Source: Bacillus sp. FJAT-28004 (GTDB lineage: Bacteria; Bacillota; Bacilli; Paenibacillales; Paenibacillaceae). From it: DNA of 64,000 bases. Each line of letters opens with the position of its first letter. The first letter of the stretch is position 1. Positions 49,846-58,682 of this stretch are shown here, in pieces. Below the pieces are notes generated by a model. The model was given only the letters and a program-made list of their open reading frames with translations. It ran no database searches and was not told the DNA's origin. The translations under genes and the position numbers were made by a program. The stretch covers positions 547 to 64,546 of the forward strand of contig NZ_LGHP01000003.1 in NCBI RefSeq assembly GCF_001280845.1. The letters run 5' to 3'.

Positions 49846-50886
49846 ATGACCGAACAATTGGAACTATACGATGTAACGATAATTGGTGGCGGCCCAGGTG
49901 GGTTATATACAACTTTCTATAGCGGCATGCGTGATTTAAAAACAAAGTTAATTGAAGCGCAGGATCAACTTGGCGGGCGAATGCTCACTTATCCTGAGAA
50001 GATTATTTGGGATGTAGGCGGGGTAACGCCGATTCGCTGTGAACAATTAATTGCCCAATTGATTCAACAAGCCAAAACCTTTGACCCAACGATCGTACTC
50101 GGACAGCAAATTACTGACTACGAACGGCAGGCTGATGGAACCTTTATCCTAACGGCATTAAGTGGTGAGAAGCATCATACGAGAACGGTAATAATGGCTA
50201 TCGGTTATGGAATAAAAAAATTAGCGAAGCTGGAGATCGAAGGGGCTGACCGCTATGAAGTCACGAACTTATACTATACCGTACAGGAACTCGAAAAATT
50301 CCGCGATAAACGGGTACTCATTTCCGGAGGCGGTGATTCCGCGGTAGACTGGGCAAATGAGCTGGAATCCATTGCAGCAAGCGTAACGGTAGTGCATCGG
50401 CGCGACAGCTTCGGGGGACATGAGAGAAATGTTTCTAAGATGAAACAATCCTCGGTGAATGTTCTGACCCCTTATCAAGTACTGGCGCTTCATAGCAGAG
50501 ATGGGGAAAGCATCGAGAAGGTAACCATTGCGCATATGGAAACAGAGGAAAGCAAGCAGCTTGAAGTAGATGCCGTCATCGTCAACCACGGAATGAAAAG
50601 TGATTTTGGACCCATCCGTGATTGGGGTCTTGATATGGGAGTATGGAATGCGAACGTAGGGGAGAGGATGGCTACTAATATTCCGGGCATCTTCGGCGCA
50701 GGCGATTTCGCGAACTTTAGCAGCAAGGTTGGACTGATTGCAGGAACGTTCACAGATGGTGTCTTGGCACTCAATAGCGCCAAGCTGTATATGGATCCGG
50801 AAGCTCCAGAGATGGCTTATGTTTCTTCCCATAATGAGCGCTTTAAGGAGAAAAATCGGGAGCTTGGCGTAGTAGAGGAAGAATAG
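49846..50886 (+). CDS. Ferredoxin--NADP reductase type 2 (YcgT/YumC-like)
   Basis: A 346-residue FAD enzyme of the thioredoxin-reductase-like class: FAD Rossmann motif TIIGGGPGGLYTTFYSGMR at residues 9-29, LIEAQDQLGGRM, the NAD(P) motif VLISGGGDSAVDWANEL near 162-178, and the C-terminal FAD motif GIFGAGDFANFSSKVGLIAGTFTDG. There is no CxxC pair, so it is not thioredoxin reductase. It is a ferredoxin/flavodoxin reductase, likely Fur-controlled, perhaps used to reduce siderophore-bound iron. ATG 49846 behind TTTGGAGGC. Confidence 0.9.
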   Translation: MTEQLELYDVTIIGGGPGGLYTTFYSGMRDLKTKLIEAQDQLGGRMLTYPEKIIWDVGGVTPIRCEQLIAQLIQQAKTFDPTIVLGQQITDYERQADGTFILTALSGEKHHTRTVIMAIGYGIKKLAKLEIEGADRYEVTNLYYTVQELEKFRDKRVLISGGGDSAVDWANELESIAASVTVVHRRDSFGGHERNVSKMKQSSVNVLTPYQVLALHSRDGESIEKVTIAHMETEESKQLEVDAVIVNHGMKSDFGPIRDWGLDMGVWNANVGERMATNIPGIFGAGDFANFSSKVGLIAGTFTDGVLALNSAKLYMDPEAPEMAYVSSHNERFKEKNRELGVVEEE

Positions 50887-50950
50887 TAAACCGTTCAACC
50901 AGAGCGCGTAAGCTGTATGCTTTTTCGCAGGTTGACAATATAGGAATAGA

Positions 50951-50981
50951 AAACCCCCTGTCTCTAAGATAGGGGGTTTTT
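50951..50981 (+). terminator. Terminator after the ferredoxin-NADP reductase gene
   Basis: AAACCCCCT (50951-50959) pairs with AGGGGGTTT (50970-50978) with additional GTCT/AGAT pairing; T run follows. Confidence 0.9.
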
Positions 50982-51032
50982 GCATGTATACACACTTCTT
51001 CCCGCGTGCGCAAACAGGACTTTTTGTTTAAC

Positions 51033-51248
51033 TTAACGTTTTCTGAGTAAAAAAAACTCGCATTCTTTTCGGTTATGATAGGCAATATCGCTTACCCCCG
51101 ATTGGGTTACAATGATGCTATCGTCAAACCGTACAACCAGCGAGCTGGAATCGATGAGTTGATTGTCTTGAAACACGCGAATGCGCTGCTGCAGTTCGAT
51201 AACCTCTTCAAAATCCTGATCGGTGCTAAGTCGTCGATTTATGGCCAT
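51033..51248 (-). CDS. Hypothetical small protein
   Basis: A 71-residue protein not recognised: MAINRRLSTDQDFEEVIELQQRI, then VFQDNQLIDSSSLVVRFDDSIIV and a basic end. It has a likely short helix and then beta strands, no membrane segment. The ATG at 51248 lies 7 bases after AAGGAG, so it is a real gene. Divergent from the two-component system at 51407. Function unknown. Confidence 0.72.
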   Translation of the reverse strand: MAINRRLSTDQDFEEVIELQQRIRVFQDNQLIDSSSLVVRFDDSIIVTQSGVSDIAYHNRKECEFFLLRKR

Positions 51249-51406
51249 ATGTATACTCCTTCAATACGGAAAATGATTTCTTATAGTCTATCCCATGTAA
51301 GATAGTGTTGCAAAGTTGTCTTTGTTTCTCTTTGTCCCCTCAGCGCAACCTATGTTACATTGTATTCACGAAAGACGAATTGTCAGAAGGAAAAGGAGAT
51401 ACGAGT

Positions 51407-52882
51407 ATGTCCATCCGCGTTCGGATGTTATTGTCCTATAGCTGTATTCTTATCGTTACAATCGTGTTGTTTCTTGCCGCTGCTCTGCTGTTTGTAGTGG
51501 CGATAACAGGCGATGTGCGAAGCGTAAAGGACTTTTACAACATTCATTATTCCGTTAACCCATTGTCCGAGCAGGAGGAAACAATTTTCCTCGACCTAAA
51601 GTATTTGGCGAAAAACGAACCTGACTCGCTTCTCGACCGAGCACTGCTCGATCAGTATAATTATAAGCTTCGCTCTGTTCAAGCGGAGCTGTTCATAAGA
51701 AAAGGGAACGAGCCGATCTATTCCTCATTATCGGTTAAGCAGCCCGATTTCATAACGTTTCTGCCTGACTACGAGATGGAAAACAATGCGATCCGCAATA
51801 CGCTGCAAATCGGGGAGCATTTTTACGCTTATGCGAAATTCGATTTTCATTTTCCAGATCAGTCAAAGGGCAGTGTACTCGTCATTCGGGAACGTAGCCC
51901 GTTTGCGGAGGTTGTGCGTACGCTCCTGCCTATTATTCTAGGTGTGTTATTTATCGTGCTGATGCTCATGAATATGCTGCTTTATTACTTTTTGACGCGC
52001 AGTATTATAAAGCCGCTTGACCTGCTACGGAAATCGACAGAGCGAATTAAAGAAGGTGATTTGGAGTTCGAGCTGCAAGCGGTAGGTAATGATGAGATTA
52101 CAAGGCTAAGCGAAGCCTTTGAGGATATGAGAATGAAGCTGAAGCAATCGGTTGAGAAGCAGCTGCAATATGAGCAAAATCGTAAGGAACTTGTCGCAAA
52201 TATTACACATGATCTAAAAACGCCGATTACGTCGATTAAAGCAAGTATTGAAGGCATTCGGGACGGTGTTCCAGATACGAAGCAAAAGATGGAGCGGTAT
52301 GTGAATACGATTTTGACGAAGGCAGAACATATGGATCAGCTGATCGATGAGTTGTTTCTCTACTCGAAACTCGATTTGAAGCAGCTGCCGTTTACATTCG
52401 AGGCAATTAGCTTGGGACAATTCATAGAGGATTATGCCGAGGATTTACAATTTGATTTGCAGGAGAAAGGCATTGAGCTGACATGGGACATTGTTCAATC
52501 GACTTCTACCATCGTGCTTGCGGACCGAGATAAACTGAAGCGGGTGTTATCCAACATTATGGATAACGGTGTGAAATACATGTTGGACGAGCCAAAAAAA
52601 ATAGCGATAACGCTGAGTATAGAGTCTGATTTCGTTCGATTAATGATTAGCGACAGCGGTTCAGGAATTTCGGAAGAAGCTCTCCCTTTTATTTTTGAAC
52701 GGTTTTTCCGCGAGGATCTCTCACGCAGCCAGCAAACCGGTGGAAGCGGCCTAGGACTTGCGATTACGAAACAAATTATCGAAGGGCATAACGGCAGCAT
52801 TCATGCTGAAAGCAAGCTTGGAGCAGGAACAAAGATCATTATCAAGCTGCCGCTCGCGAGGGACATAGGAGGACTGAAATGA
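51407..52882 (+). CDS. Sensor histidine kinase (HAMP-HisKA-HATPase)
   Basis: A 491-residue membrane kinase. A transmembrane helix (about residues 10-35), an extracytoplasmic domain of about 140 residues, a second helix (about 180-200, LPIILGVLFIVLMLMNMLLYYF), a HAMP domain, HisKA with phospho-acceptor His268 (NITHDLKTPITSIKA), and a HATPase with N, G1 and G2 boxes (DNGVKY, DSGSGIS, GGSGLGLAI). ATG 51407 with AAAAGGAG is chosen; an upstream ATG would add 34 residues. It overlaps the response regulator by 4 bases (ATGA). Confidence 0.92.
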   Translation: MSIRVRMLLSYSCILIVTIVLFLAAALLFVVAITGDVRSVKDFYNIHYSVNPLSEQEETIFLDLKYLAKNEPDSLLDRALLDQYNYKLRSVQAELFIRKGNEPIYSSLSVKQPDFITFLPDYEMENNAIRNTLQIGEHFYAYAKFDFHFPDQSKGSVLVIRERSPFAEVVRTLLPIILGVLFIVLMLMNMLLYYFLTRSIIKPLDLLRKSTERIKEGDLEFELQAVGNDEITRLSEAFEDMRMKLKQSVEKQLQYEQNRKELVANITHDLKTPITSIKASIEGIRDGVPDTKQKMERYVNTILTKAEHMDQLIDELFLYSKLDLKQLPFTFEAISLGQFIEDYAEDLQFDLQEKGIELTWDIVQSTSTIVLADRDKLKRVLSNIMDNGVKYMLDEPKKIAITLSIESDFVRLMISDSGSGISEEALPFIFERFFREDLSRSQQTGGSGLGLAITKQIIEGHNGSIHAESKLGAGTKIIIKLPLARDIGGLK

Positions 52883-53571
52883 CGAGAATTCTCATTATTG
52901 AAGATGAAGTGTCGATAGCCGAGGTGGAGAAAGATTATTTTGAGCTGCACGGTTTTGCTGCGGACATTTGCTTGACAGGAACGGATGGACTCCGAGCCGC
53001 CATGGAAGGCGAATATGATTTGATCGTACTTGATTTGCAGCTGCCAGGTATGGATGGTTATGAGCTTTGCCGTCAAATCCGTGCGGAGAAGGAAGTTCCG
53101 ATCCTGATCGTATCTGCCAAAAAAGAAGAGATCGATAAAATTCGCGGTTTAAGCTTAGGTGCGGATGATTATATTACGAAGCCGTTTAGCCCAAGTGAGC
53201 TGGTCGCCCGCGCGAAAGCACATTTGCAGCGCTACAAACGTTTGATGGGCAATCGCGATACCAAAGTTTCTAATAAAATCCGGATACGCGGCTTACAAAT
53301 TGATTCCGCCTCACGGCGCGTGTACGTCAATGAACAAGAGGTGCAATTCACGACAAAGGAATTTGATCTGCTGTCCTTTCTAGCGTTGAACCCGAATCAT
53401 GTATTCAGCAAGCAAGAGCTGTTTGAGCAGTTGTGGGGAATGGATTCGTTAGGCGAAATTGCGACGGTAACCGTTCATATTCGCAGGCTAAGAGAGAAAA
53501 TAGAAGCAGATCCTTCGAATCCGCAATATATTGAAACGATTTGGGGCGCAGGTTATAGGCTCACGATTTAA
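52879..53571 (+). CDS. OmpR family response regulator
   Basis: A 230-residue regulator: receiver domain with Glu8-Asp9, phospho-acceptor Asp52 (LDLQLPG), KPF motif (ITKPFSPSELVARAKAHLQRY) and a C-terminal winged helix (VQFTTKEFDLLSFLALNPNHVFSKQEL, TVTVHIRRLREKIE, TIWGAGYRL). ATG 52879 overlaps the kinase stop, so it is the cognate pair. Next gene is the sporulation gene yunB, separately initiated. Target genes not evident. Confidence 0.94.
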   Translation: MTRILIIEDEVSIAEVEKDYFELHGFAADICLTGTDGLRAAMEGEYDLIVLDLQLPGMDGYELCRQIRAEKEVPILIVSAKKEEIDKIRGLSLGADDYITKPFSPSELVARAKAHLQRYKRLMGNRDTKVSNKIRIRGLQIDSASRRVYVNEQEVQFTTKEFDLLSFLALNPNHVFSKQELFEQLWGMDSLGEIATVTVHIRRLREKIEADPSNPQYIETIWGAGYRLTI

Positions 53572-53673
53572 TTCGATTAAATAGAATGGTCTTAGGTCGT
53601 CTTCTTTTTTGACCAAGTTCTGCATAAGTATGGGTAATAAAGAGCGTGCAGCTTGGGACGGGAGGGGATCGGA

Positions 53674-54810
53674 TTGGCGAAATGGGGAAAGCGTGGCTGG
53701 CGTTTTCGGGGTTTTGGCGGCAGCCGAATGCAGCTCTGGTCTGGCCGTCCATTCTCTAAAGTAAGAACAGTCACCTGGGGCAGTCGAGGAAACCCAGCTT
53801 CATCAAGGCCAGCGCCAAAGAAATGGGGTTCGGGAACGCGGTCAAGCGCAAGCAGCGGAAAATGGGGCGTTAATCGTCCAGCTGTGAAATACAGCAGCAG
53901 TCGAAGCAGTGGCAATGGCGGCTCAGGCGGCATTTGGGGATCCCGTCCGGCTAAGCCTCGTATAAGACGCCGCACAATCTTCATCATTGCGCTGCTGGTC
54001 ATGATGGTTTTTTCGATTCAATCTTTCGTATATATTGAGAAAAATTTACGTCCACCGCTGATGAATATCGCGAAAATAAGAGTAAAGCAAATCGCTACGC
54101 AGGCCATTAATAAAGCAATAACGGAGCAAGTAGCCAGCCGATCGGACAGCAGCAACCTTATTGACTGGAAGATGAACAGCAATGGAAAAATATCTGGTTT
54201 TATGCTTAATTATGCTGAACATATGAAGATCACCTCGCAAACGATAAACACCGTTCAAAATACATTAAATGAAATGAAGGATATACCGGAGCATATTCCG
54301 ATTGGGCATGCGCTAAATAGTGCGATCATTTCCTCATACGGCCCAAGAGTCCCAGTTAAATTCGAGCCAGTAGGTGCCGTAAAGGTTGATCTTAGTACAC
54401 GTCAGAAGGACGCTGGGATCAATATGATTTTGGTTGAGGTTTATATCCGAATTATCGCTGAGGTTACGATTATTATTCCATTCGACACCGAACCTGAGCT
54501 GGTAGAAACCGATATCCCGATTTCATATTTGCTCGTCGTTGGCGACGTGCCGATGTACTATTATGACAATACAGGTAAACCTGTAGGCGAGTCTGCTGCA
54601 CAAGCGCCAAACATCTCGGTTCCGCTCGGCGAAGGAGCAGGAGGCGGAGTTACTTCCAGTCCACAAAATAATAATAATGAAGAGTCTTCGTCATCTGGCG
54701 CTGGATCATCTAATTCGGGGCCGTCGAATGAATCCTCGACCGAGGGATCAAATCATTCTAATGGTTCGGGCCAAGTCACGAATAGTGAGGGCAATTCATC
54801 TGTGGAATAG
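53674..54810 (+). CDS. yunB: Sporulation protein YunB
   Basis: A 378-residue protein containing the YunB core: transmembrane helix (about residues 99-119, IIALLVMMVFSIQSFVYIEK), then LRPPLMNIAKIRVKQIATQAINKAI, IGHALNSAIISSYGPRVPVKFEPVGAVKVDLSTRQKDAGIN and ETDIPISYLLVVGDVPMYYY. B. subtilis YunB is about 254 residues; here a Gly/Ser/Trp/Arg-rich N-terminal extension of about 95 residues and a Ser/Asn-rich C-terminal tail of about 50 are added. TTG 53674, six bases after GGAGGGG, is chosen over a TTG at 53653. Required in mother-cell sporulation (sigma-E regulon, family knowledge). Convergent with lytH. Confidence 0.88.
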   Translation: MAKWGKRGWRFRGFGGSRMQLWSGRPFSKVRTVTWGSRGNPASSRPAPKKWGSGTRSSASSGKWGVNRPAVKYSSSRSSGNGGSGGIWGSRPAKPRIRRRTIFIIALLVMMVFSIQSFVYIEKNLRPPLMNIAKIRVKQIATQAINKAITEQVASRSDSSNLIDWKMNSNGKISGFMLNYAEHMKITSQTINTVQNTLNEMKDIPEHIPIGHALNSAIISSYGPRVPVKFEPVGAVKVDLSTRQKDAGINMILVEVYIRIIAEVTIIIPFDTEPELVETDIPISYLLVVGDVPMYYYDNTGKPVGESAAQAPNISVPLGEGAGGGVTSSPQNNNNEESSSSGAGSSNSGPSNESSTEGSNHSNGSGQVTNSEGNSSVE

Positions 54811-54821
54811 CATACACAATA

Positions 54822-54867
54822 AAAACGACTTTATTGTCTTCTGCAAAGAAGACGATAAAGTCGTTTT
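54822..54867. terminator. Bidirectional terminator between yunB and lytH
   Basis: A 21-base stem (54822-54842 with 54847-54867), one G-T pair, and a four-base loop; arms begin AAAACGACTTTATT. It serves the convergent yunB and lytH genes. Confidence 0.94.
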
Positions 54868-54879
54868 ATGCTTTTTGAT

Positions 54880-55935
54880 TTATTTTCCGGCACGAATTCG
54901 TTTGCGCTCTGCTTGCTCCCAGCGGCGCAGCATTGGATAAGGATCAAACGACCATTCGAATAAACCGCGATCGCTGTATACGCCATAATGCAAGTGAGGA
55001 GGGAACTTTCCCTGCGTCCCCGGCTTGCCGTAACCAGAGCTTCCTACCCATCCTACGACTTGGCCAGGCTTAACGACATCGCCTATATTAACGGTTTTGT
55101 CAAAGCCGGACAAATGAGCGTAATAGTGGTAAAAGTTGTTCAGATCACGTATGCCAATGCGCCAGCCGCCATATGGATTCCAGCCTTGTACCTCAACAAT
55201 GCCATAACATGTGCTTCGAACAGGGACGCCATGTCTAACGAAAATATCTGTACCTTCATGGGTACGTCTGCCTCCCCAGCTTCGCCCAGTTCCCCAGGTG
55301 CTGTTATAGGCATAATGAGTGCTGGTTGGCAGAGGGAAAGCGTGCTCGAACAAATCAAGCTGGCCAAATGCTTCATAGATGCGGGCGAACTGCTGGATGC
55401 GTTGAACCGAACGGTTATTTTGATAATATTCCCAAAGCCCGATTGCGAAATCATCATTTGAGATACCATAGGCGGCAACGCGGCTAACAAGTGAATACAG
55501 AAGATCGATGTCGCTTGTTCGCTCCGCTTGTCCATTTCCGTCACCATCGCGGCCAATCCCGTTAAAAAAGTTGATCGAAACCGGTGAGATGTCTTCCATA
55601 TTCGGATTGAGTGGGCCGGCCCAGCGTTCTTGGTCGATAAATACGCCAACGGTGCTGCCGAGCATTGGACGAGCCTTTGGACGTACTTTAGACATGGATC
55701 GCTCATATTGATCGATGGCTGCAATCCAGTACCAGGGTACTTCGGTAAATAAGCTTAATTTGTCGTACAAGCCTCTTCTTTCTGGAAGAGGATCTGGCTC
55801 AGCATTAGCTGCTTGCTCATTTGCCGTATCGTTTTGCCGTTTGATAGCAGGAGCTGCTTTTGCAGGGCTGACGGGCGTGGCAATGAGCAGCGAAGCTGCG
55901 GTTAATGCTGCAACAATAGGAATAGTCAGTTTCAA
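54880..55935 (-). CDS. lytH: Peptidase M23 family protein, spore cortex endopeptidase LytH-like
   Basis: A 351-residue exported metallopeptidase. Signal peptide (LTIPIVAALTAASLLIATPVSPAKA) and an N-terminal lysozyme-inhibitor-like region, then an M23 domain: HxxxD in RTHEGTDIF, then YAHLSGF and HLHYGVY as metal and catalytic histidines. The adjacency to yunB and lipA matches B. subtilis lytH (yunA) and yunB, where LytH cuts L-Ala-D-Glu bonds in the spore cortex. TTG 55935 is preferred over GTG 55944 because GGAAGG touches the latter. Confidence 0.88.
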   Translation of the reverse strand: MKLTIPIVAALTAASLLIATPVSPAKAAPAIKRQNDTANEQAANAEPDPLPERRGLYDKLSLFTEVPWYWIAAIDQYERSMSKVRPKARPMLGSTVGVFIDQERWAGPLNPNMEDISPVSINFFNGIGRDGDGNGQAERTSDIDLLYSLVSRVAAYGISNDDFAIGLWEYYQNNRSVQRIQQFARIYEAFGQLDLFEHAFPLPTSTHYAYNSTWGTGRSWGGRRTHEGTDIFVRHGVPVRSTCYGIVEVQGWNPYGGWRIGIRDLNNFYHYYAHLSGFDKTVNIGDVVKPGQVVGWVGSSGYGKPGTQGKFPPHLHYGVYSDRGLFEWSFDPYPMLRRWEQAERKRIRAGK

Positions 55936-56067
55936 ACGTCTCACCCTTCCAAAAGCATGACGGTTATAACCTTATGTTTTGCAAATCATTGGTTTTTATA
56001 CGAAACATGTTATAATAAACGCATGAGTTTAGGAATTATAAATGAACTTGAAAGCAGGTAATCCCTA

Positions 56068-57003
56068 ATGAAACAGCAAGAAACACTCAAAAAGCCTGAT
56101 TGGCTTCGTATAAAATTAGCAACAGACGGCAACTTTGCCGAAATTAAAAATATGATGCGCTCAAAAACGCTACATACGGTTTGCGAGGAAGCACGATGCC
56201 CAAACATTTATGAATGCTGGTCGAATCGCACAGCTACATTTATGATATTGGGTGATATTTGCACGCGCGCTTGTCGTTTTTGTGCTGTTAAAACAGGTAT
56301 GCCGACTGAACTGGATTTGGACGAACCAGAACGGGTAGCAGAGGCAGCTGAGCAAATGAACCTTCAACACTGCGTCGTTACATCAGTTGCTCGCGACGAC
56401 CTTAAAGACGGAGGCGCATCTATATTTGCAGCAACCGTGCATGCGATTCGCAAACGTATGCCGTTTTGCCGTGTTGAAGTACTTATTCCCGACTTCTTAG
56501 GCAATAAAGATGCGCTTCAAATTGTTATGGATGCTAATCCGGATATCCTAAATCATAACGTCGAGACGGTGGAGAGGCTTTCGGATCGTGTTCGTGCCAA
56601 AGCCAAATACAGCCGTACGATGGAGCTGTTGAAGCGCGCCAAAGAAATGAAGCCCAAAATTCCAACCAAATCAAGCATTATGCTTGGCGTGGGTGAAGAA
56701 TGGGATGAAATTTTGCAGACGATGGATGATCTTCGTGCAAACGATGTGAATATTTTGACATTAGGTCAATACTTGCAGCCATCGCCTAAACATTTGCCGA
56801 TTGTACGTTATGTCCACCCAGACGAATTTGCAAAACTAAAAGAAGAAGGGCTGAAACGCGGATTTAGGCATGTAGAATCCGCACCATTAGTACGCAGCTC
56901 TTATCATGCACATGAGCAGACCGATTCGGCACACGCAGCAATTGCTGCGGAAGCTGAAGCGACCCGTGAGATTTCGTCCGGTGCTTGCTCAAGCAGCTTG
57001 TAA
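56068..57003 (+). CDS. lipA: Lipoyl synthase
   Basis: A 311-residue radical SAM enzyme inserting two sulfurs into octanoyl groups of lipoyl domains. Two 4Fe-4S clusters are bound by CEEARCPNIYECW (auxiliary cluster) near residues 39-51 and CTRACRFC (radical SAM) near residues 66-73. Other family blocks: ATFMILGD, VVTSVARDDLKDGGA, LNHNVETV, KSSIMLGVGEEWDEI. ATG 56068, AGCAGG upstream. yutD follows with a 26-base gap. Confidence 0.96.
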   Translation: MKQQETLKKPDWLRIKLATDGNFAEIKNMMRSKTLHTVCEEARCPNIYECWSNRTATFMILGDICTRACRFCAVKTGMPTELDLDEPERVAEAAEQMNLQHCVVTSVARDDLKDGGASIFAATVHAIRKRMPFCRVEVLIPDFLGNKDALQIVMDANPDILNHNVETVERLSDRVRAKAKYSRTMELLKRAKEMKPKIPTKSSIMLGVGEEWDEILQTMDDLRANDVNILTLGQYLQPSPKHLPIVRYVHPDEFAKLKEEGLKRGFRHVESAPLVRSSYHAHEQTDSAHAAIAAEAEATREISSGACSSSL

Positions 57004-57029
57004 CTGACGCTCAAGATGAGGTGGAGAAT

Positions 57030-57755
57030 ATGGCTTTGATTCATATCGGCGGAAAATCTTATGAAATTGTACTTGAAAATAGGAACGGCTGGAATCCTGA
57101 AGCATTTCGTGATCGATACAGCGAGGTGCTCGAGCGTTACGATTATATTGTTGGTGACTGGGGCTATAGCCAGTTGAGGCTGAAAGGTTTTTTTCGTGAT
57201 AACCACCAAAAGGCAACGAAGGAAAGCAACCTATCCGGCATGCCGGATTACATCAATGAATATTGCAACTTTGGCTGTGCTTATTTTATTTTAGAAAAAA
57301 CTCAGAGCACTGTACGTGAGCCAGGTGACTATGACTTGGATGCAGATGATGAGCGGCCACGTATAGAAGCGGCTGATCTTCTTGCAGCGGCTGCTGGCTT
57401 TGTGGATGTTTCCGAAGGTCTTGAGCAAGATGAGATTGCGACCGCTAAGGAAGAAAGTGCTGCTCCAATGCATGAAAGACATACTCGTAATCATACAAGA
57501 GAAAATCGCCATAGAAGCTCCAACCGCAGCAAAAATGACGCCAATAGCGGCAACGACAGTGCCAATGCTGGCGAAGGCAAAAATAATAACGAACAACAGG
57601 GCAACGGGAAACGTGAGCAGCAACAGCAGCGCAAAGGCGGCTATAAAGGCAACGACAACCGTTCCAAGAAGCCATTTCGCCTTGCAGCCAATGAAACCGC
57701 GGCTGCATCCGCAGAAACGAATCGACCAAACAAAAAAGACACGGAGCGCGTATAA
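57030..57755 (+). CDS. yutD: YutD family protein with long basic tail
   Basis: A 241-residue protein. Residues 1-100 match YutD: MALIHIGGKSYEIVLENRNGWN, RYSEVLERYDYIVGDWGYSQLRLKGF and INEYCNFGCAYFILEK. The rest (140 residues) is a low-complexity, Asn/Gln/Lys/Arg/Gly-rich disordered tail with no likeness to the B. subtilis family member of about 100 residues. ATG 57030 behind GAGGTGGAG; reading upstream would overlap lipA. The stop codon lies in the loop of the terminator hairpin. Function unknown. Confidence 0.85.
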   Translation: MALIHIGGKSYEIVLENRNGWNPEAFRDRYSEVLERYDYIVGDWGYSQLRLKGFFRDNHQKATKESNLSGMPDYINEYCNFGCAYFILEKTQSTVREPGDYDLDADDERPRIEAADLLAAAAGFVDVSEGLEQDEIATAKEESAAPMHERHTRNHTRENRHRSSNRSKNDANSGNDSANAGEGKNNNEQQGNGKREQQQQRKGGYKGNDNRSKKPFRLAANETAAASAETNRPNKKDTERV

Positions 57756-57778
57756 ATGCGCTGCGTGTCTTTTTTTTG
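57735..57778 (+). terminator. Terminator overlapping the yutD stop codon
   Basis: GACACG (57738-57743) pairs with CGTGTC (57764-57769) and AGCGC with GCGCT inside; the TAA stop (57753-57755) is in the loop, and eight T follow. Confidence 0.9.
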
Positions 57779-57807
57779 CAATAAATGTCGGTAATAATAA
57801 GTTTGGC

Positions 57808-58605
57808 TTAACGCACGTCGTAACCAAGGAATGCTTCGCGTACCCGGTTCCAGAAAGGAAACGGCCGATATCGTGCAAAGCTGACCTTACGACTGGATAC
57901 GCTGCAGCGAATGGAACGGATGTCGCTGCTCATAATGCTGATATGATCGATAGCGAGCTGCAGCCGTTGCTCTTTCTTGGAAATGATATCGCAGTGATGA
58001 TGCTGCGGCAGCAGCACTGACGATCCAAGTGTACGATAAACACGATTATTGATGGAAGCAATTTCCGCAATTTGCAGCGATTCTATCGATGGATGGACAA
58101 TCGCACCGCCTAAGCTTTTGTTGTATGCGGTGCTGCCTGATGGGGTTGAAATGACAATCCCGTCTCCGCGGAACATTTCGAACATTTCATCATTTATATT
58201 AATTTGGGCAACCAGCGTCCCGTCAACGCCTTTCAACGTGAATTCATTTAATGATAAGTAATGACGGGTCTCACTCGGTGTCTCAACTTCAATCTCGGCA
58301 AGCGGATATCTAACGATTCGAGGAGTTTCCTCGGCCATCATCGCTACAAGGTCTTCAAGCTCATCTGCCTTCCAATCGGCATAAAATCCAAGATGGCCGG
58401 TGTGAATGCCAACAAATGCAACATTCGTAATTTGATCTACATATTTATGAAAAGCGAGCAGCAATGTCCCGTCGCCTCCGATGGAAATAACGATTTCCGG
58501 TGATTCATCTTGCCGAATGAAGCCTCGCTCCCCGGCTAATGTATGAAATTTTTCTGCTAACGATTTAGATAAAGAATCGCCTCGATCAATAACCGCATAC
58601 TTCAA
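57808..58605 (-). CDS. NAD kinase
   Basis: A 265-residue enzyme phosphorylating NAD to NADP. Visible: GGDGT at residues 43-47 (ISIGGDGTLL), GIHTGHLGFYADW, the NE motif with LSLNEFTLKG, GDGIVISTPSGSTAYNKSLGGAIVHP (family block) and HHHCDIIS in the C-terminal domain. Length fits the Bacillus-type kinase. Monogenic on the minus strand, downstream of ylbJ with 77 bases between. ATG 58605. Confidence 0.94.
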   Translation of the reverse strand: MKYAVIDRGDSLSKSLAEKFHTLAGERGFIRQDESPEIVISIGGDGTLLLAFHKYVDQITNVAFVGIHTGHLGFYADWKADELEDLVAMMAEETPRIVRYPLAEIEVETPSETRHYLSLNEFTLKGVDGTLVAQININDEMFEMFRGDGIVISTPSGSTAYNKSLGGAIVHPSIESLQIAEIASINNRVYRTLGSSVLLPQHHHCDIISKKEQRLQLAIDHISIMSSDIRSIRCSVSSRKVSFARYRPFPFWNRVREAFLGYDVR

Positions 58606-58682
58606 AAGTAAATCTCCTTCCGATCTCCATAGTACTTAAGATGATAAAGGAAATTGACTTTAAATTCAATGAGCGGGGCTAA

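Noticed and set aside
56985..57029. Upstream start for yutD inside lipA
   Set aside because: The added residues show no family likeness; ATG 57030 has GAGGTGGAG at good distance.
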